Shown here one piece after another: positions 1-10,049 of a stretch of 64,000 nt of DNA. The notes under the pieces were generated by a model that worked only from the letters and a program-made list of their open reading frames with translations, made no database searches and was not told the DNA's origin. Source of the stretch: Pseudaminobacter salicylatoxidans. GTDB lineage: Bacteria; Pseudomonadota; Alphaproteobacteria; Rhizobiales; Rhizobiaceae. Location of the stretch: assembly GCF_003148475.1 (NCBI RefSeq), contig NZ_QGGG01000003.1:283476-347475 (forward strand). The letters are read 5' to 3'. Both the position numbers and the translations under genes were made by a program. Numbering within the stretch: position 1 is the stretch's first letter; the number at the start of each line of letters is the position of its first letter.

Positions 1-865
1 CGAACGAACCCCAGACGTAGATGGCGGCGAACAGGAACAGCCACACCACGTCAACGAAGTGCCAGTACCAGGCAGCCGCTTCGAGGCCGAAATGCTGCTT
101 GGGCGTGAAGTCGCCACGCATCGCGCGGATCAGGCAGACGGCCAGGAAGATCGTGCCGATGATGACGTGGAAGCCGTGGAAGCCGGTCGCCATGAAGAAG
201 GTTGCGCCGTAGATCGAGTCCGTGAACGCGAACGGAGCGTGGATGTACTCGTAGGCCTGCACGAAGCTGAACAGGACGCCGAGCCCGACCGTGATCGCCA
301 GGCCGTTGACCAGGCCCTTGCGGTTGCCGTGCAGCAGGGCGTGATGCGCCCAGGTGACCGCCGTGCCCGACAGGAGCAGGATGATCGTGTTGTAGAGCGG
401 CAGGTGCCAGGGGTTCAGGACCTCGATGCCCTTGGGCGGCCAGACGCCGCCGGTGAACTCGGCGCGCGCGACCTGATGCATCTCGTTCGGGAACAGGCTG
501 GCATCGAAGAAGGCCCAGAACCAGGCCACGAAGAACATCACCTCGGAGGCGATGAACATGATCATGCCGTAGCGCAGATGCAGCGACACCACGCGGGTGT
601 GATGACCTTCATGCGCTTCCTTGATGGTGTCCGACCACCACGCATACATGGTGTAGAGAACGATCGCGACGCCGATGGCGAAGATCCAATAATGGGCGTT
701 AGCCAGGTCGATGCCGAACAGCGGGAAGCTGCCCTGCTTCATAGACTGCATCCAGGCCACGCCGCCGATCGCCATGACGAGCGCGCCGAGCGAGCCCAGG
801 ATGGGCCAGGGGCTTGGATCAATGATGTGATAGTCGTGTTTGGGTTTTGCGTGCGCGTCAGCCAT
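1..865 (-). CDS. ctaE: Cytochrome c oxidase subunit III (partial, 3' end outside window)
   Basis: Subunit III of the aa3-type cytochrome c oxidase, an inner-membrane protein. The reading frame opens at ATG 865 (MADAHAKPKHDYHIIDPSPW) behind a GGGGG Shine-Dalgarno and is still open at base 1. About 288 codons are visible, close to the full family length, so only the last few residues should be missing. Several hydrophobic segments are present, with subunit III signatures such as FFVAWFWAFFDASLFP and AAAWYWHFVDVVWLFLF. The start codon lies one base after the ctaG stop (TGA-t-ATG), so the two are probably translationally coupled. It is the last gene of the ctaC-ctaD-ctaB-small ORF-ctaG-ctaE run visible here. 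Confidence 0.96.
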   Translation of the reverse strand, partial: MADAHAKPKHDYHIIDPSPWPILGSLGALVMAIGGVAWMQSMKQGSFPLFGIDLANAHYWIFAIGVAIVLYTMYAWWSDTIKEAHEGHHTRVVSLHLRYGMIMFIASEVMFFVAWFWAFFDASLFPNEMHQVARAEFTGGVWPPKGIEVLNPWHLPLYNTIILLLSGTAVTWAHHALLHGNRKGLVNGLAITVGLGVLFSFVQAYEYIHAPFAFTDSIYGATFFMATGFHGFHVIIGTIFLAVCLIRAMRGDFTPKQHFGLEAAAWYWHFVDVVWLFLFAAIYVWGSF

Positions 866-866
866 A

Positions 867-1499
867 TCAGCCCCCGAAGTTACCGTCGGTGTTGTCATTT
901 GTCTTAAGGTTTCCCGCCTGCGGCGCATTGGCCACCGGCTTCGCCCCCTCGATCGGGAAAAATGTATAGGAAAGAGTAATGGTCTTTACGTCCTTCAGCT
1001 CCGGGACGTTGACGATATCGGGGTCAACGTAGAAGACCACCGGCATATCGAGTGTCTCGCCCGGCTGCAAGGTCGTGTCGGTGAAGCAGAAGCACTCCAC
1101 CTTGTTGAAATAGCCGCCGGCCAGTTCGGGCGTGACGTTGAACGTCGCGCGCCCGGCTGTCGGCTTGTCGGAGATGTTCTGCGCCGTGTAATGCGCCTGC
1201 GCGGTCTCACCGATCTTGATGGTGATGTCGCGCGCCACGGGCTCGAACTTCCACGGCAGCCCGGACGAGGTGTTGGCGTCGAAGCGAATCGTCACTTTCT
1301 GGTCGAGCACGCGGTCCGAATACTGGTCCACGCGCTGCGTGGTCCCGCCATAGCCGGTCACCCTGCAGAACATTTCATAGAACGGCACGGCTGCGTAGGA
1401 CATGCCCACCATGCCGGCGACGAAAGCGATGCAGATGACCGCGACGCGTCCGTTGGACTTGCCGTTCTTATCCTGAGGCTTGTCGGGTTCGCTGGTCAT
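867..1499 (-). CDS. ctaG: Cytochrome c oxidase assembly protein CtaG (Cox11 family)
   Basis: Cox11/CtaG is a membrane-anchored copper chaperone that delivers copper to the CuB site of oxidase subunit I. The 210-residue product has a short polar N-terminus ([14 protein letters not shown]), one membrane segment at about residues 19-39 leading into [17 protein letters not shown], and a periplasmic domain with the copper-binding Cys-X-Cys in [11 protein letters not shown]. The frame stays open for 32 codons upstream, but ATG 1499 is chosen because it has a GAGGGGGA ribosome binding site and yields the normal N-terminus. It lies 7 bases after the small CoxF-type gene and one base before ctaE. Confidence 0.96.
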   Translation of the reverse strand: MTSEPDKPQDKNGKSNGRVAVICIAFVAGMVGMSYAAVPFYEMFCRVTGYGGTTQRVDQYSDRVLDQKVTIRFDANTSSGLPWKFEPVARDITIKIGETAQAHYTAQNISDKPTAGRATFNVTPELAGGYFNKVECFCFTDTTLQPGETLDMPVVFYVDPDIVNVPELKDVKTITLSYTFFPIEGAKPVANAPQAGNLKTNDNTDGNFGG

Positions 1500-1506
1500 A
1501 TCCCCC

Positions 1507-1665
1507 TCACGATGCGCCATTGAGGAAGGAGGGGACGAACTTGATGATCGTCGTGACGTAGAAAATAACCACCAGAACGGCCAATCCGACGCCAATCGCG
1601 ACCGAGCGGCTGCGGCGAGCTTTCTTCTGGGCTTCGGTAAGGGTCACCAGTTCGGGTTCCGTCAT
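1507..1665 (-). CDS. CoxF-type small membrane protein of the cox cluster
   Basis: This 52-residue ORF runs from ATG 1665 to TGA 1507 and fills the gap between ctaB and ctaG almost exactly (2 bases after ctaB, 7 before ctaG). The product begins [20 protein letters not shown] and is followed by one hydrophobic segment ([20 protein letters not shown]) and a short tail. A charged N-terminus plus a single membrane span at this position matches the small protein often annotated CoxF in rhizobial oxidase clusters. Its biochemical role is not established; a part in oxidase assembly is inferred from position only. It is easily missed by gene callers because of its length. Confidence 0.8.
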   Translation of the reverse strand: MTEPELVTLTEAQKKARRSRSVAIGVGLAVLVVIFYVTTIIKFVPSFLNGAS

Positions 1666-1667
1666 GA

Positions 1668-2612
1668 TCAAACTCCCGGCACTGCGAGCGCGCGCTCGAT
1701 GATGCTATCGGCCAGATAGGCTGCGAAAATCACGGACAGATAAAGCAGCGAATAACCGAACAGTCCCTTGGCCGGCTTCATCGCGCGGTCGCTGTCGGGC
1801 ATCCTGAGCACCTGCAGGGCATACCAGACGAAGCCGATGCCGAGCAGGATCGAGACGATGCCGTAGAACGGCGTGGTGTAGCCAAGGAACCAGGGCAGCG
1901 CGCCAACCGGGGCGACCAGCAGCGAATAGGCAAAAATCTGCCTGCGCGTGGAAGCCTCGCCAGCCACGTTCGGCATCATCGGGATGCCGGCGCGCTCGTA
2001 GTCTCCGGACTTGAACAGGGCCAGCGCCCAGAAATGGGGCGGCGTCCAGAGAAAGATGATCAGGAACAGGATGATGCTTTCGAGGCCGATGCTGTCGGTG
2101 GCCGCAGCCCAGCCGATCATCGGCGGGAAGGCGCCCGCGGCACCGCCGATGACGATGTTCTGCGGCGTCCAGCGCTTCAGCCACATCGTGTAGACGACGG
2201 CGTAGAAAAAGATGGTGAAGGCGAGCAGCGCGGCCGACAGCCAGTTGACCACGAGGCCGATGGTCATGACCGAGAGCACCGACAGCACCAGACCGAAAGC
2301 CAGCGCCTCGCCCGGCAGGACACGCCCGGACGGCACGGGCCGCTTGATGGTGCGCGTCATCACCCGGTCGATGTCGGCATCGTACCACATGTTCAGCGCG
2401 CCCGAGGCGCCTGCCCCGATGGCGATTGCGAGTATGGCCACGACCGCGATGAAAGGATTGATCGAAACCGGGGCGGCCACGAGGCCGACGATGGCCGTGA
2501 ACACCACGAGCGACATCACACGCGGCTTCAGAAGCGCGATGAAGTCCCCGGCGGTAGCTTCCGACATGCGGATGCCGCCGTCGTTCAGAATGTTCTTTTC
2601 AGCCAGTGCCAT
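1668..2612 (-). CDS. ctaB: Protoheme IX farnesyltransferase (heme O synthase)
   Basis: CtaB transfers farnesyl from farnesyl diphosphate to protoheme to make heme O, the precursor of heme A for the aa3 oxidase. The 314-residue polytopic membrane protein carries the UbiA-superfamily Asp motif [15 protein letters not shown] followed by KRPVPSG, and the typical N-terminal [22 protein letters not shown] 2612 is taken as the start. A GTG five codons upstream (2627) is possible, but it leaves no room for a spaced ribosome binding site. The gene follows ctaD after about 70 bases and precedes the small CoxF-type ORF by 2 bases. Confidence 0.97.
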   Translation of the reverse strand: MALAEKNILNDGGIRMSEATAGDFIALLKPRVMSLVVFTAIVGLVAAPVSINPFIAVVAILAIAIGAGASGALNMWYDADIDRVMTRTIKRPVPSGRVLPGEALAFGLVLSVLSVMTIGLVVNWLSAALLAFTIFFYAVVYTMWLKRWTPQNIVIGGAAGAFPPMIGWAAATDSIGLESIILFLIIFLWTPPHFWALALFKSGDYERAGIPMMPNVAGEASTRRQIFAYSLLVAPVGALPWFLGYTTPFYGIVSILLGIGFVWYALQVLRMPDSDRAMKPAKGLFGYSLLYLSVIFAAYLADSIIERALAVPGV

Positions 2613-2684
2613 GCCTACGCAGTCCACTCTCTCGGTTTGGCCGAAACCGCCGATGGACGGCGGTTTCGATGTCGTAAAGCGACG

Positions 2685-4373
<1,689 letters not shown>

Positions 4374-5240
4374 TCAATTGCCGGCGACCGCCACCTTGCT
4401 GGTGCTTTCAATTTCCGCCATCAGCGCCTTGTTGGCGCCATCGAGATCGTCCTTGGCCGCAGCCGCCCAGGTCTGGTACTGCTCTTCGGTCACCACGCGG
4501 ATCGCGATCGGCATGAACGCATGATCCTTGCCGCACAGCTCCGAGCACTGGCCGTAATAAAGGCCTTCCTTCTTGGCCTTGAACCAGACCTCGTTGATAC
4601 GGCCCGGCACGGCGTCGGTCTTGATGCCGAACGCGGGCATGGCGAAGGCGTGGATCACGTCGCTGGCGGTAACCAGAACGCGAACCATGGTATCGATCGG
4701 CACGACGACCTCATTGTCGACGGCCAGAAGGCGCGGATAGACGGCGCGGTCTTCCTTGCCGGCGTCAGCGCGATCTTCATCGCTGAGCATGGCCGAGTTG
4801 AACGACAGCGCTTCGTCGGTCTGATATTCGTAGTCCCAGTTCCACTGGTTCCCGGTCGCCTTCACGGTGATCTTGGCTTCTTCCGGCGGCGAATACTGCG
4901 CCGTCAGGAGCTGGAACGAAGGCACCGCCATGAACAGCAGAACCACGACAGGTCCAACCGTCCAGAGGACTTCGATAAGCGTGTTATGGCTCGTGCGCGA
5001 CGGGGTCGGGTTTGCCGCGGAACGGAAACGCAGGATGCAATAGATCAAAAGCACGAGCACCAGCAGGGTGATCGGCACGATGAACCACAGCGTGTAGCGT
5101 TCGAACCAGGTGATCTGCTCCATGATGGAGGTTGCGGCCGGCTGGAAACCGGTCTGCCAAGGCGTCGGCTGCGCCGCATAAGCTGCGGCGTTGGCGAAAA
5201 GGACTGCCGCAGCGCCAGCACTTGCTAGGATTTTTCTCAT
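4374..5240 (-). CDS. ctaC: Cytochrome c oxidase subunit II
   Basis: Subunit II receives electrons from cytochrome c at its CuA centre. The 288-residue precursor has a cleavable signal (MRKILASAGAAAVLFANAAA, then AYA), two membrane spans at about residues 45-65 and 90-112, and a periplasmic cupredoxin domain with the CuA ligands in YYGQCSELCGKDHAFMPI (Cys-X3-Cys, His and Met). ATG 5240 follows a GAGGG ribosome binding site. It is the first gene of the oxidase cluster as read on this strand, so the cluster promoter should lie in the 420-base gap upstream. Confidence 0.98.
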   Translation of the reverse strand: MRKILASAGAAAVLFANAAAYAAQPTPWQTGFQPAATSIMEQITWFERYTLWFIVPITLLVLVLLIYCILRFRSAANPTPSRTSHNTLIEVLWTVGPVVVLLFMAVPSFQLLTAQYSPPEEAKITVKATGNQWNWDYEYQTDEALSFNSAMLSDEDRADAGKEDRAVYPRLLAVDNEVVVPIDTMVRVLVTASDVIHAFAMPAFGIKTDAVPGRINEVWFKAKKEGLYYGQCSELCGKDHAFMPIAIRVVTEEQYQTWAAAAKDDLDGANKALMAEIESTSKVAVAGN

Positions 5241-5660
5241 CGCCCTCTCTGTCTCCCAATTTCATGCGCTTGTAGCAGCACGAATACTAAATCCCACCGG
5301 GACGGGGAATCCCGGTGGCCATCGGTAGTTCAAACCATACTCTCTTCGCGTCCGCAAGAAAGGAGCACAACTACTCATGCGGCATTTTTGCGCGCAAGCT
5401 GTGGCGGCGAGATGGCATCGAGGCAGTGGCGGCGAGCGCGCGATTTGCCGTCCGGCGGCGCAAATCGGCCGGTTTGGGAAGCAGATTGCACCGTTGCGCG
5501 CATATCGGCAATGTCGCGGCTCGGAGCGGAATGGACGCAATTCCGGCGAATTTCCTTGGAAAATCGGCCTCGTCAAGGCTATTGGCTGGTTCGGTCATCG
5601 TCTTGCCGTATAGTTTTAATTGTCACGACCAGACTTGCCGTGATTCGTAATGGAGTCCTC
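5241..5660. other. Divergent intergenic region between ctaC and the IalB-type gene
   Basis: A 420-base gap between two divergent genes, so promoters for both should lie here. I could not assign a convincing -35/-10 pair for either. Visible structure: a 9-bp hairpin at 5294-5318 in the ctaC leader, and the perfect 10-base palindrome TTGCGCGCAA at 5388-5397. Short ORFs that cross the gap have no family resemblance and look like chance open frames in GC-rich DNA. Confidence 0.5.
5294..5318 (-). promoter_or_regulatory. 9-bp hairpin in the ctaC leader
   Basis: CCACCGGGA (5294-5302) and TCCCGGTGG (5310-5318) are perfect inverted repeats around a 7-base loop, lying 54-78 bases upstream of the ctaC start. 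No T-run follows on either strand, so it is not a standard terminator. It could be a leader hairpin or a protein-binding dyad; the function is unknown. Confidence 0.4.
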
Positions 5661-6224
5661 ATGACGTCTCGACTTTCGGGAACCCTGGCCAAGGCCATAG
5701 TCCTGGCCGCCCTGACTGCCTCCGTCGCTCCGGCGGCAGCGCAGCAGCAGCCTGCCCAGCAGCCGCAGGCGCAGCAACAGGCTCCGAACCCGCAGAGCGG
5801 CAAGGTGCGCTCGACTCACGGCGCATGGTCGATCATCTGCGACACGCCCGCCGGCGCCACCGCCGAACAATGCGTGATGATGCAGAACGTGATTGCCGAG
5901 GACCGGCCCGAGATCGGCCTCTCGGTGGTCGTGCTGCGCACCGCCGACAACAAGGCCGAAATCCTGCGCGTGCTGGCCCCGCTCGGCGTGCTGCTGCCCA
6001 ACGGCCTCGGCCTCAACGTGGACGGCAAGGACATCGGCCGCGCCTATTTCGTGCGCTGCTTCGGCGACGGCTGCTATGCCGAGGTCATCTTGGAGAAACC
6101 GCTGCTCGACACGCTGAAGACGGGCACGTCCGCGACCTTCATCGTCTTCCAGACGCCGGAGGAAGGCATCGGCATTCCGGTAGACCTGAAAGGCTTCGCC
6201 GAGGGTTTTGCGGCCCTGCCCTGA
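5661..6224 (+). CDS. Invasion-associated locus B (IalB) family secreted protein
   Basis: A 187-residue exported protein of the IalB family, named after a Bartonella invasion protein and widespread in Hyphomicrobiales, where its general role is uncertain. ATG 5661 has GGAG five bases upstream. The product starts with a signal peptide (MTSRLSGTLAKAIVLAALTA, cleavage near APAAAQQ) and then a Gln/Pro/Ala-rich linker. The mature domain follows, with STHGAWSIICDTPAG, the cysteine pair in FVRCFGDGCYAEV, and the typical tail FQTPEEGIGIPVDLKGF. It is transcribed away from the oxidase cluster and followed by a clear terminator, so it is probably monocistronic. Confidence 0.9.
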   Translation: MTSRLSGTLAKAIVLAALTASVAPAAAQQQPAQQPQAQQQAPNPQSGKVRSTHGAWSIICDTPAGATAEQCVMMQNVIAEDRPEIGLSVVVLRTADNKAEILRVLAPLGVLLPNGLGLNVDGKDIGRAYFVRCFGDGCYAEVILEKPLLDTLKTGTSATFIVFQTPEEGIGIPVDLKGFAEGFAALP

Positions 6225-6251
6225 TCCGGACGGTCAGCGGGAATCGTAATG

Positions 6252-6278
6252 AAAGCGGGTGCTGGTCGCCCGCTTTTT
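6252..6278 (+). terminator. Rho-independent terminator after the IalB-type gene
   Basis: AAAGCGGG (6252-6259) pairs with CCCGCTTT (6269-6276) around a 9-base loop, and the T-run continues to 6278. It begins 28 bases after the stop codon. Confidence 0.8.
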
Positions 6279-6399
6279 CGTTGGTCGGATGACAGGCAAA
6301 TCGCCGGTCGGGACGCTTGCGCAACGATAGTGCATTGCCGAAAGCAGCCGCCACGCCTACATCGGGTCTGACCCTTTCCAGATACGAGGCGGACCCGCC

Positions 6400-7812
6400 A
6401 TGACCAGCCTGCTCAGCCAGTTCGACATTTCCGAAGACCGCATCCGCCAGATCGTCACCCACACGATCAACGGCAGCGACGACGGCGAACTTTTCCTCGA
6501 ATATCGCGAAAGCGAAGCGCTGATGTTCGACAATGGCCGACTGAAGACCGCCAATTTCAACACCGACCAGGGCTTTGGCCTGCGCGCGGTTGCCGGCGAG
6601 GCAACCGGCTATGCGCATTCCAGCGAATTGTCCGAAGCTTCGCTGCTGCGTGCGGCCGATGCCGTCTCGACCGTCAAGGGCGGCTATTCGGGCAAGCTTG
6701 CCGATGCGCCTGCGCGCACCAACCGTCATCTCTATGGCGAGGAAAACCCGATCCCCTCCCCCAGCTTCGAGGCCAAGGCCAAGCTGTTGCAGGAGATCGA
6801 CGGCTGGCTGCGCGCCAAGGACCCGCGCGTGCGCCAGGTCACGGCCTCGCTCGTCTCGTCCTGGCAGCATGTCGAGATCATGCGCGCCGACGGCCAGATG
6901 GTGCGCGACATCCGCCCGCTGGTGCGCATGAACATCGCCGTCGTTGTTGGCGACGGCGACCGCCAGGAAACCGGCAGCTACGGCGCCGGCGGCCGCAAGG
7001 GTTTTGGCGAATTCCTGACCGAGGACAGCTGGCAGTTTGCCGCCGAGGAGGCGCTGCGGCAGGCGCTGGTCAATCTGGAAGCCATTCCGGCGCCGGCCGG
7101 CACGTTCGACATCGTGCTGTCCAGCGGCTGGCCGGGCGTGATGCTGCACGAGGCGGTCGGCCACGGGCTGGAAGGCGATTTCAACCGCAAGAAGACCTCG
7201 GCCTTCGCGGGCCTGATGGGCGAGCAGGTCGCCGCCAGGGGCGTGACCGTGGTGGACGACGGCACCATCGCCGAGCGGCGCGGCTCGCTGACCGTGGATG
7301 ACGAAGGCACGCCGAGCGGCCGCAACGTGCTGATCGAGGACGGCAAGCTGGTCGGCTACATGCAGGACCGCCAGAACGCGCGCCTCATGGGCATGAAGGC
7401 CACCGGCAACGGCCGGCGCGAATCCTATGCCCACCAGCCCATGCCGCGCATGACCAACACCTATATGACCGGTGGCGACATGGAGCCCGACGAAATCATC
7501 GCCTCGGTGAAGAACGGTATCTACGCCGTCTCCTTCGGCGGCGGCCAGGTGGACATCACCTCCGGCAAATTCGTGTTCGGCTGCACCGAAGCCTACATGA
7601 TCGAGAACGGCAAGATGACGCAGCCGATCAAGGGCGCCATGCTGATCGGCAACGGCCCGGACGCCATGCACCGCGTGACCATGGTCGGCAACGACATGAA
7701 GCTCGACACCGGCATCGGCATGTGCGGCAAGGCCGGACAGGGCGTGCCGGTGGGCGTTGGCCAGCCGCATCTGCGCATGAACCAGATGACGGTGGGCGGC
7801 ACGCGGGCCTGA
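6400..7812 (+). CDS. tldD: Metalloprotease TldD
   Basis: TldD is the zinc subunit of the TldD/TldE peptidase, which degrades unfolded peptides and matures some ribosomally made peptides. The 470-residue product has the family metal motif HEAVGH (residues 250-255) in SSGWPGVMLHEAVGHGLEGD and the C-terminal Cys region around KFVFGCTEAYMIENG. Length agrees with the family (about 480). The partner tldE (pmbA) is not in this window. The gene stands alone between the IalB gene terminator and a palindrome-rich gap. Confidence 0.96.
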   Translation: MTSLLSQFDISEDRIRQIVTHTINGSDDGELFLEYRESEALMFDNGRLKTANFNTDQGFGLRAVAGEATGYAHSSELSEASLLRAADAVSTVKGGYSGKLADAPARTNRHLYGEENPIPSPSFEAKAKLLQEIDGWLRAKDPRVRQVTASLVSSWQHVEIMRADGQMVRDIRPLVRMNIAVVVGDGDRQETGSYGAGGRKGFGEFLTEDSWQFAAEEALRQALVNLEAIPAPAGTFDIVLSSGWPGVMLHEAVGHGLEGDFNRKKTSAFAGLMGEQVAARGVTVVDDGTIAERRGSLTVDDEGTPSGRNVLIEDGKLVGYMQDRQNARLMGMKATGNGRRESYAHQPMPRMTNTYMTGGDMEPDEIIASVKNGIYAVSFGGGQVDITSGKFVFGCTEAYMIENGKMTQPIKGAMLIGNGPDAMHRVTMVGNDMKLDTGIGMCGKAGQGVPVGVGQPHLRMNQMTVGGTRA

Positions 7813-7818
7813 TGCCAG

Positions 7819-7850
7819 AAATTAAAGTTTTGAGCCTCAAACTTTAATTT
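7819..7850. repeat. Inverted repeat 1 downstream of tldD
   Basis: AAATTAAAGTTTTGAG (7819-7834) faces CTCAAACTTTAATTT (7836-7850), complementary except for one extra T in the left arm. It begins 6 bases after the tldD stop. The AT-rich arms contrast with the surrounding GC-rich DNA. It could be a terminator-like structure or an operator; a related dyad follows at 7891. Confidence 0.6.
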
Positions 7851-7890
7851 ACTCTCCGGCCTTTAAAGTCGGCTTGAACTTCCAGCCCAC

Positions 7891-7922
7891 GGATTATAGT
7901 TTTGAGCAGAAAACTTTAATCC
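7891..7922. repeat. Inverted repeat 2, related to repeat 1
   Basis: GGATTATAGTTTT (7891-7903) and AAAACTTTAATCC (7910-7922) form a 13-base dyad with one mismatch around GAGCAG. Its left half (ATTATAGTTTTGAG) is nearly the same as the left half of repeat 1 (ATTAAAGTTTTGAG), so the two are members of one motif. It ends 104 bases before the sirtuin start. Confidence 0.6.
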
Positions 7923-8026
7923 CTGGGCGTCTCTACTATCCTCAACATCCTTGTCGAAGTTGAAAGCAGCTCAAATCCGAATCTCTTCATATGCTGGCCT
8001 GTCGTGCATCTCAGCGAAGGCCATTA

Positions 8027-8767
8027 ATGAGTAAGTTTTCCTCCATCGTCATTCTCACCGGCGCGGGCATCTCGGCCGAATCGGGCATCGACACGTTCCG
8101 CGACAGCAACGGCATCTGGTCCAAGGTGGATTACCGGGAGGTGGCGACACCGGAAGGGTTCGCGCGCAATCCGGGCAAGGTCCATGCTTTCTACAACAAG
8201 CGCCGGCGTGGATTGCGCGCCGTCCGGCCCAATGCCGCGCACGAGGCTCTGGCGCGGCTGGAGGCGGGTTTCGACGGCTCGTTCCTGCTTGTGACCCAGA
8301 ACATCGACAATCTGCACGAGGCCGCGGGTTCGCGGAAACTGCTGCACATGCACGGCGAGGTGAACGCCGCGCTCTGCCAGTGCTGCGGCATGCGCTGGCC
8401 GTGGACCGAAGACCTCACCATCAATTCGCAGTGCCAGTGGTGCAAGACGACCGGCCAGATGCGGGTAGACGTGGTGTGGTTCGGCGAAATGCCCTACCGC
8501 ATGGACGAAATCGACGCCGCGCTGACGAACTGCGACCTTTTCGTGTCGATCGGAACCAGCGGCAATGTCTATCCGGCTGCCGGTTTCGTCGAGCAGGCGA
8601 AGGCCGCCGGCGCGCATACGGTGGAACTCAACCTTGAGCCGTCCGAGGGCTATTCGTTCTTCGACGAGGCCGTTTATGGCCGCGCGACGGAAGTGGTGCC
8701 ACTCTTCGTCGAGCGGCTGCTGGCCGGGCAGGACGACACTCCGGCGGATAAATGCGGAACCGGCTGA
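8027..8767 (+). CDS. cobB: NAD-dependent protein deacylase (sirtuin, CobB type)
   Basis: Sirtuins remove acyl groups from protein lysines using NAD. The 246-residue product has the NAD motif ILTGAGISAESGIDTFRD, the catalytic region VTQNIDNLHEAAG with the HMHGE histidine, and a zinc site from the Cys pairs in ALCQCCGM and CQWC. YNKR in HAFYNKRRRGL fits the Y-x-x-R signature of class III sirtuins, which suggests removal of succinyl or malonyl groups as well as acetyl. ATG 8027 (MSKFSSIVILTG) is chosen over an upstream ATG because of GAAGG spaced 7 bases before it. Despite the symbol, it is unrelated to cobalamin synthesis. Confidence 0.94.
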   Translation: MSKFSSIVILTGAGISAESGIDTFRDSNGIWSKVDYREVATPEGFARNPGKVHAFYNKRRRGLRAVRPNAAHEALARLEAGFDGSFLLVTQNIDNLHEAAGSRKLLHMHGEVNAALCQCCGMRWPWTEDLTINSQCQWCKTTGQMRVDVVWFGEMPYRMDEIDAALTNCDLFVSIGTSGNVYPAAGFVEQAKAAGAHTVELNLEPSEGYSFFDEAVYGRATEVVPLFVERLLAGQDDTPADKCGTG

Positions 8768-8807
8768 CCGATCGGCAAAGACCGGCCCCACTTCCGGACG
8801 AGGTGAA

Positions 8808-10049
8808 CTACCGCCGTTTGCGCGGCTTCTCCAGAAGCGCCACCGCCTCGACATGGGGCGACCAGAGGAACTGGTCCACCGGCGTCACGCTCTTCAGCGC
8901 ATAGCCGCCATCGACCAGTATGCGCAGGTCGCGCGCCAGCGTGGCCGGATTGCAGGAAACGGCCGCCACGAACGGCACGTCCGATTTCGCGATCTGCTTG
9001 CACTGGTCTTCCGCGCCCGCGCGCGGCGGATCGAAGGCCACACCATCATAGGCGGCGAGTTCCTTGTAGGTGAGCGGACGCCGGAAGAGGTCGCGCTTTT
9101 CGATGACCACCCGCTTCAGCCCGCCCCCGAAACGAAAGCCCCGGTCGAGCGCGGCCAAGGCCGCCGCATCGCCTTCGACGGCATGCACTTCCGATTTCCG
9201 GGCAAGGCGCAGGGCAAAGGCACCCGCCCCGGCGAACAGGTCGGCGACCTTCTTCGCCTTTTTCAGATGCTCGCCGACGAGATCGGCCATCACCTGCTCG
9301 GCCGAAGCAACGGCCTGAAGGAAGCTGCCCGGCGGCGGCGTGACCGAGGCGCTGCCGAATGAAACCAGCGGCTTTCTCGGCTCAACGACGATCTCGCCAT
9401 CCACCGACACGCGCGCCAGCCCCTCGCCGATGGCGAAGGCGGAAATGGCCATGCGCGCCTTGTCTTCCAGCTTGCCTGCGTCCTGCGCCGCGACATCGAG
9501 CCCCGACTCGGTATGCGTGACGGTGATGTGGAATGCCTGCTGCGTATGGCAGATCAGGCCAGCCAGCCGCCGCAGCATCGGAAGCGCTGCCTCGATCTGC
9601 GGCTCCACGATCGGGCATTCCTCGATATCGATGATGTGGTGCGAGAGGGCGCGGTTGTAGCCGAGCAGCATACCACCTTCCGTGCGGCGGGCGGAAAACA
9701 CGGCGCGGCGGCGCGAATGCGATGCGCAGGGCACGGTGGCGGCGACGTCCACTTCCAGGCCCCGGCTTTTCAGCGCCTGCACGACCTTTTCGCGCTTCCA
9801 GTCCAGATAGGCCTGAGCATCCAAATGCTGAAGCGCGCAGCCGCCGCATTCGGTGAAATGCCGGCAGGCCGGCTCGATGCGCAGCGGCGACGGCTCAAGC
9901 ACGGCCATCAGCGTGCCGCGATCCTTTTCGCGCGCGGCGTTCACCGTTTCGCCGGGCAGCGTGAACGGGATGAAGACGGGGCCTTGCGGCGTATCCGCGA
10001 CGCCGTCGCCCTGCGCGCCAAGACGGGAGACCTGGAAACGTGTGCTCAT
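8808..10049 (-). CDS. Class I SAM-dependent RNA methyltransferase (RumA/TrmA family)
   Basis: A predicted uracil-C5 methyltransferase acting on 23S rRNA or tRNA. The 413-residue protein has an N-terminal TRAM-like region (MSTRFQVSRLGAQGDGVA), iron-sulfur cysteines in CRHFTECGGCALQHL, a Rossmann SAM domain (VADLFAGAGAFALRLA), and the family motifs AFDPPRAGAEDQ and catalytic Cys in VAAVSCNPATLARDL. Start ATG 10049 overlaps the tlyA stop as ATGA, showing translational coupling of two RNA methyltransferases. Which uridine is modified cannot be told from sequence. The frame stays open 34 codons upstream, but that part lies inside tlyA. Confidence 0.92.
   Translation of the reverse strand: MSTRFQVSRLGAQGDGVADTPQGPVFIPFTLPGETVNAAREKDRGTLMAVLEPSPLRIEPACRHFTECGGCALQHLDAQAYLDWKREKVVQALKSRGLEVDVAATVPCASHSRRRAVFSARRTEGGMLLGYNRALSHHIIDIEECPIVEPQIEAALPMLRRLAGLICHTQQAFHITVTHTESGLDVAAQDAGKLEDKARMAISAFAIGEGLARVSVDGEIVVEPRKPLVSFGSASVTPPPGSFLQAVASAEQVMADLVGEHLKKAKKVADLFAGAGAFALRLARKSEVHAVEGDAAALAALDRGFRFGGGLKRVVIEKRDLFRRPLTYKELAAYDGVAFDPPRAGAEDQCKQIAKSDVPFVAAVSCNPATLARDLRILVDGGYALKSVTPVDQFLWSPHVEAVALLEKPRKRR

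Noticed and set aside
8027..8767. CobB as a cobalamin synthesis gene linked to the B12 riboswitch
   Set aside because: The protein is a sirtuin by its NAD and zinc motifs; the shared name with cobyrinic acid diamide synthase is a coincidence.
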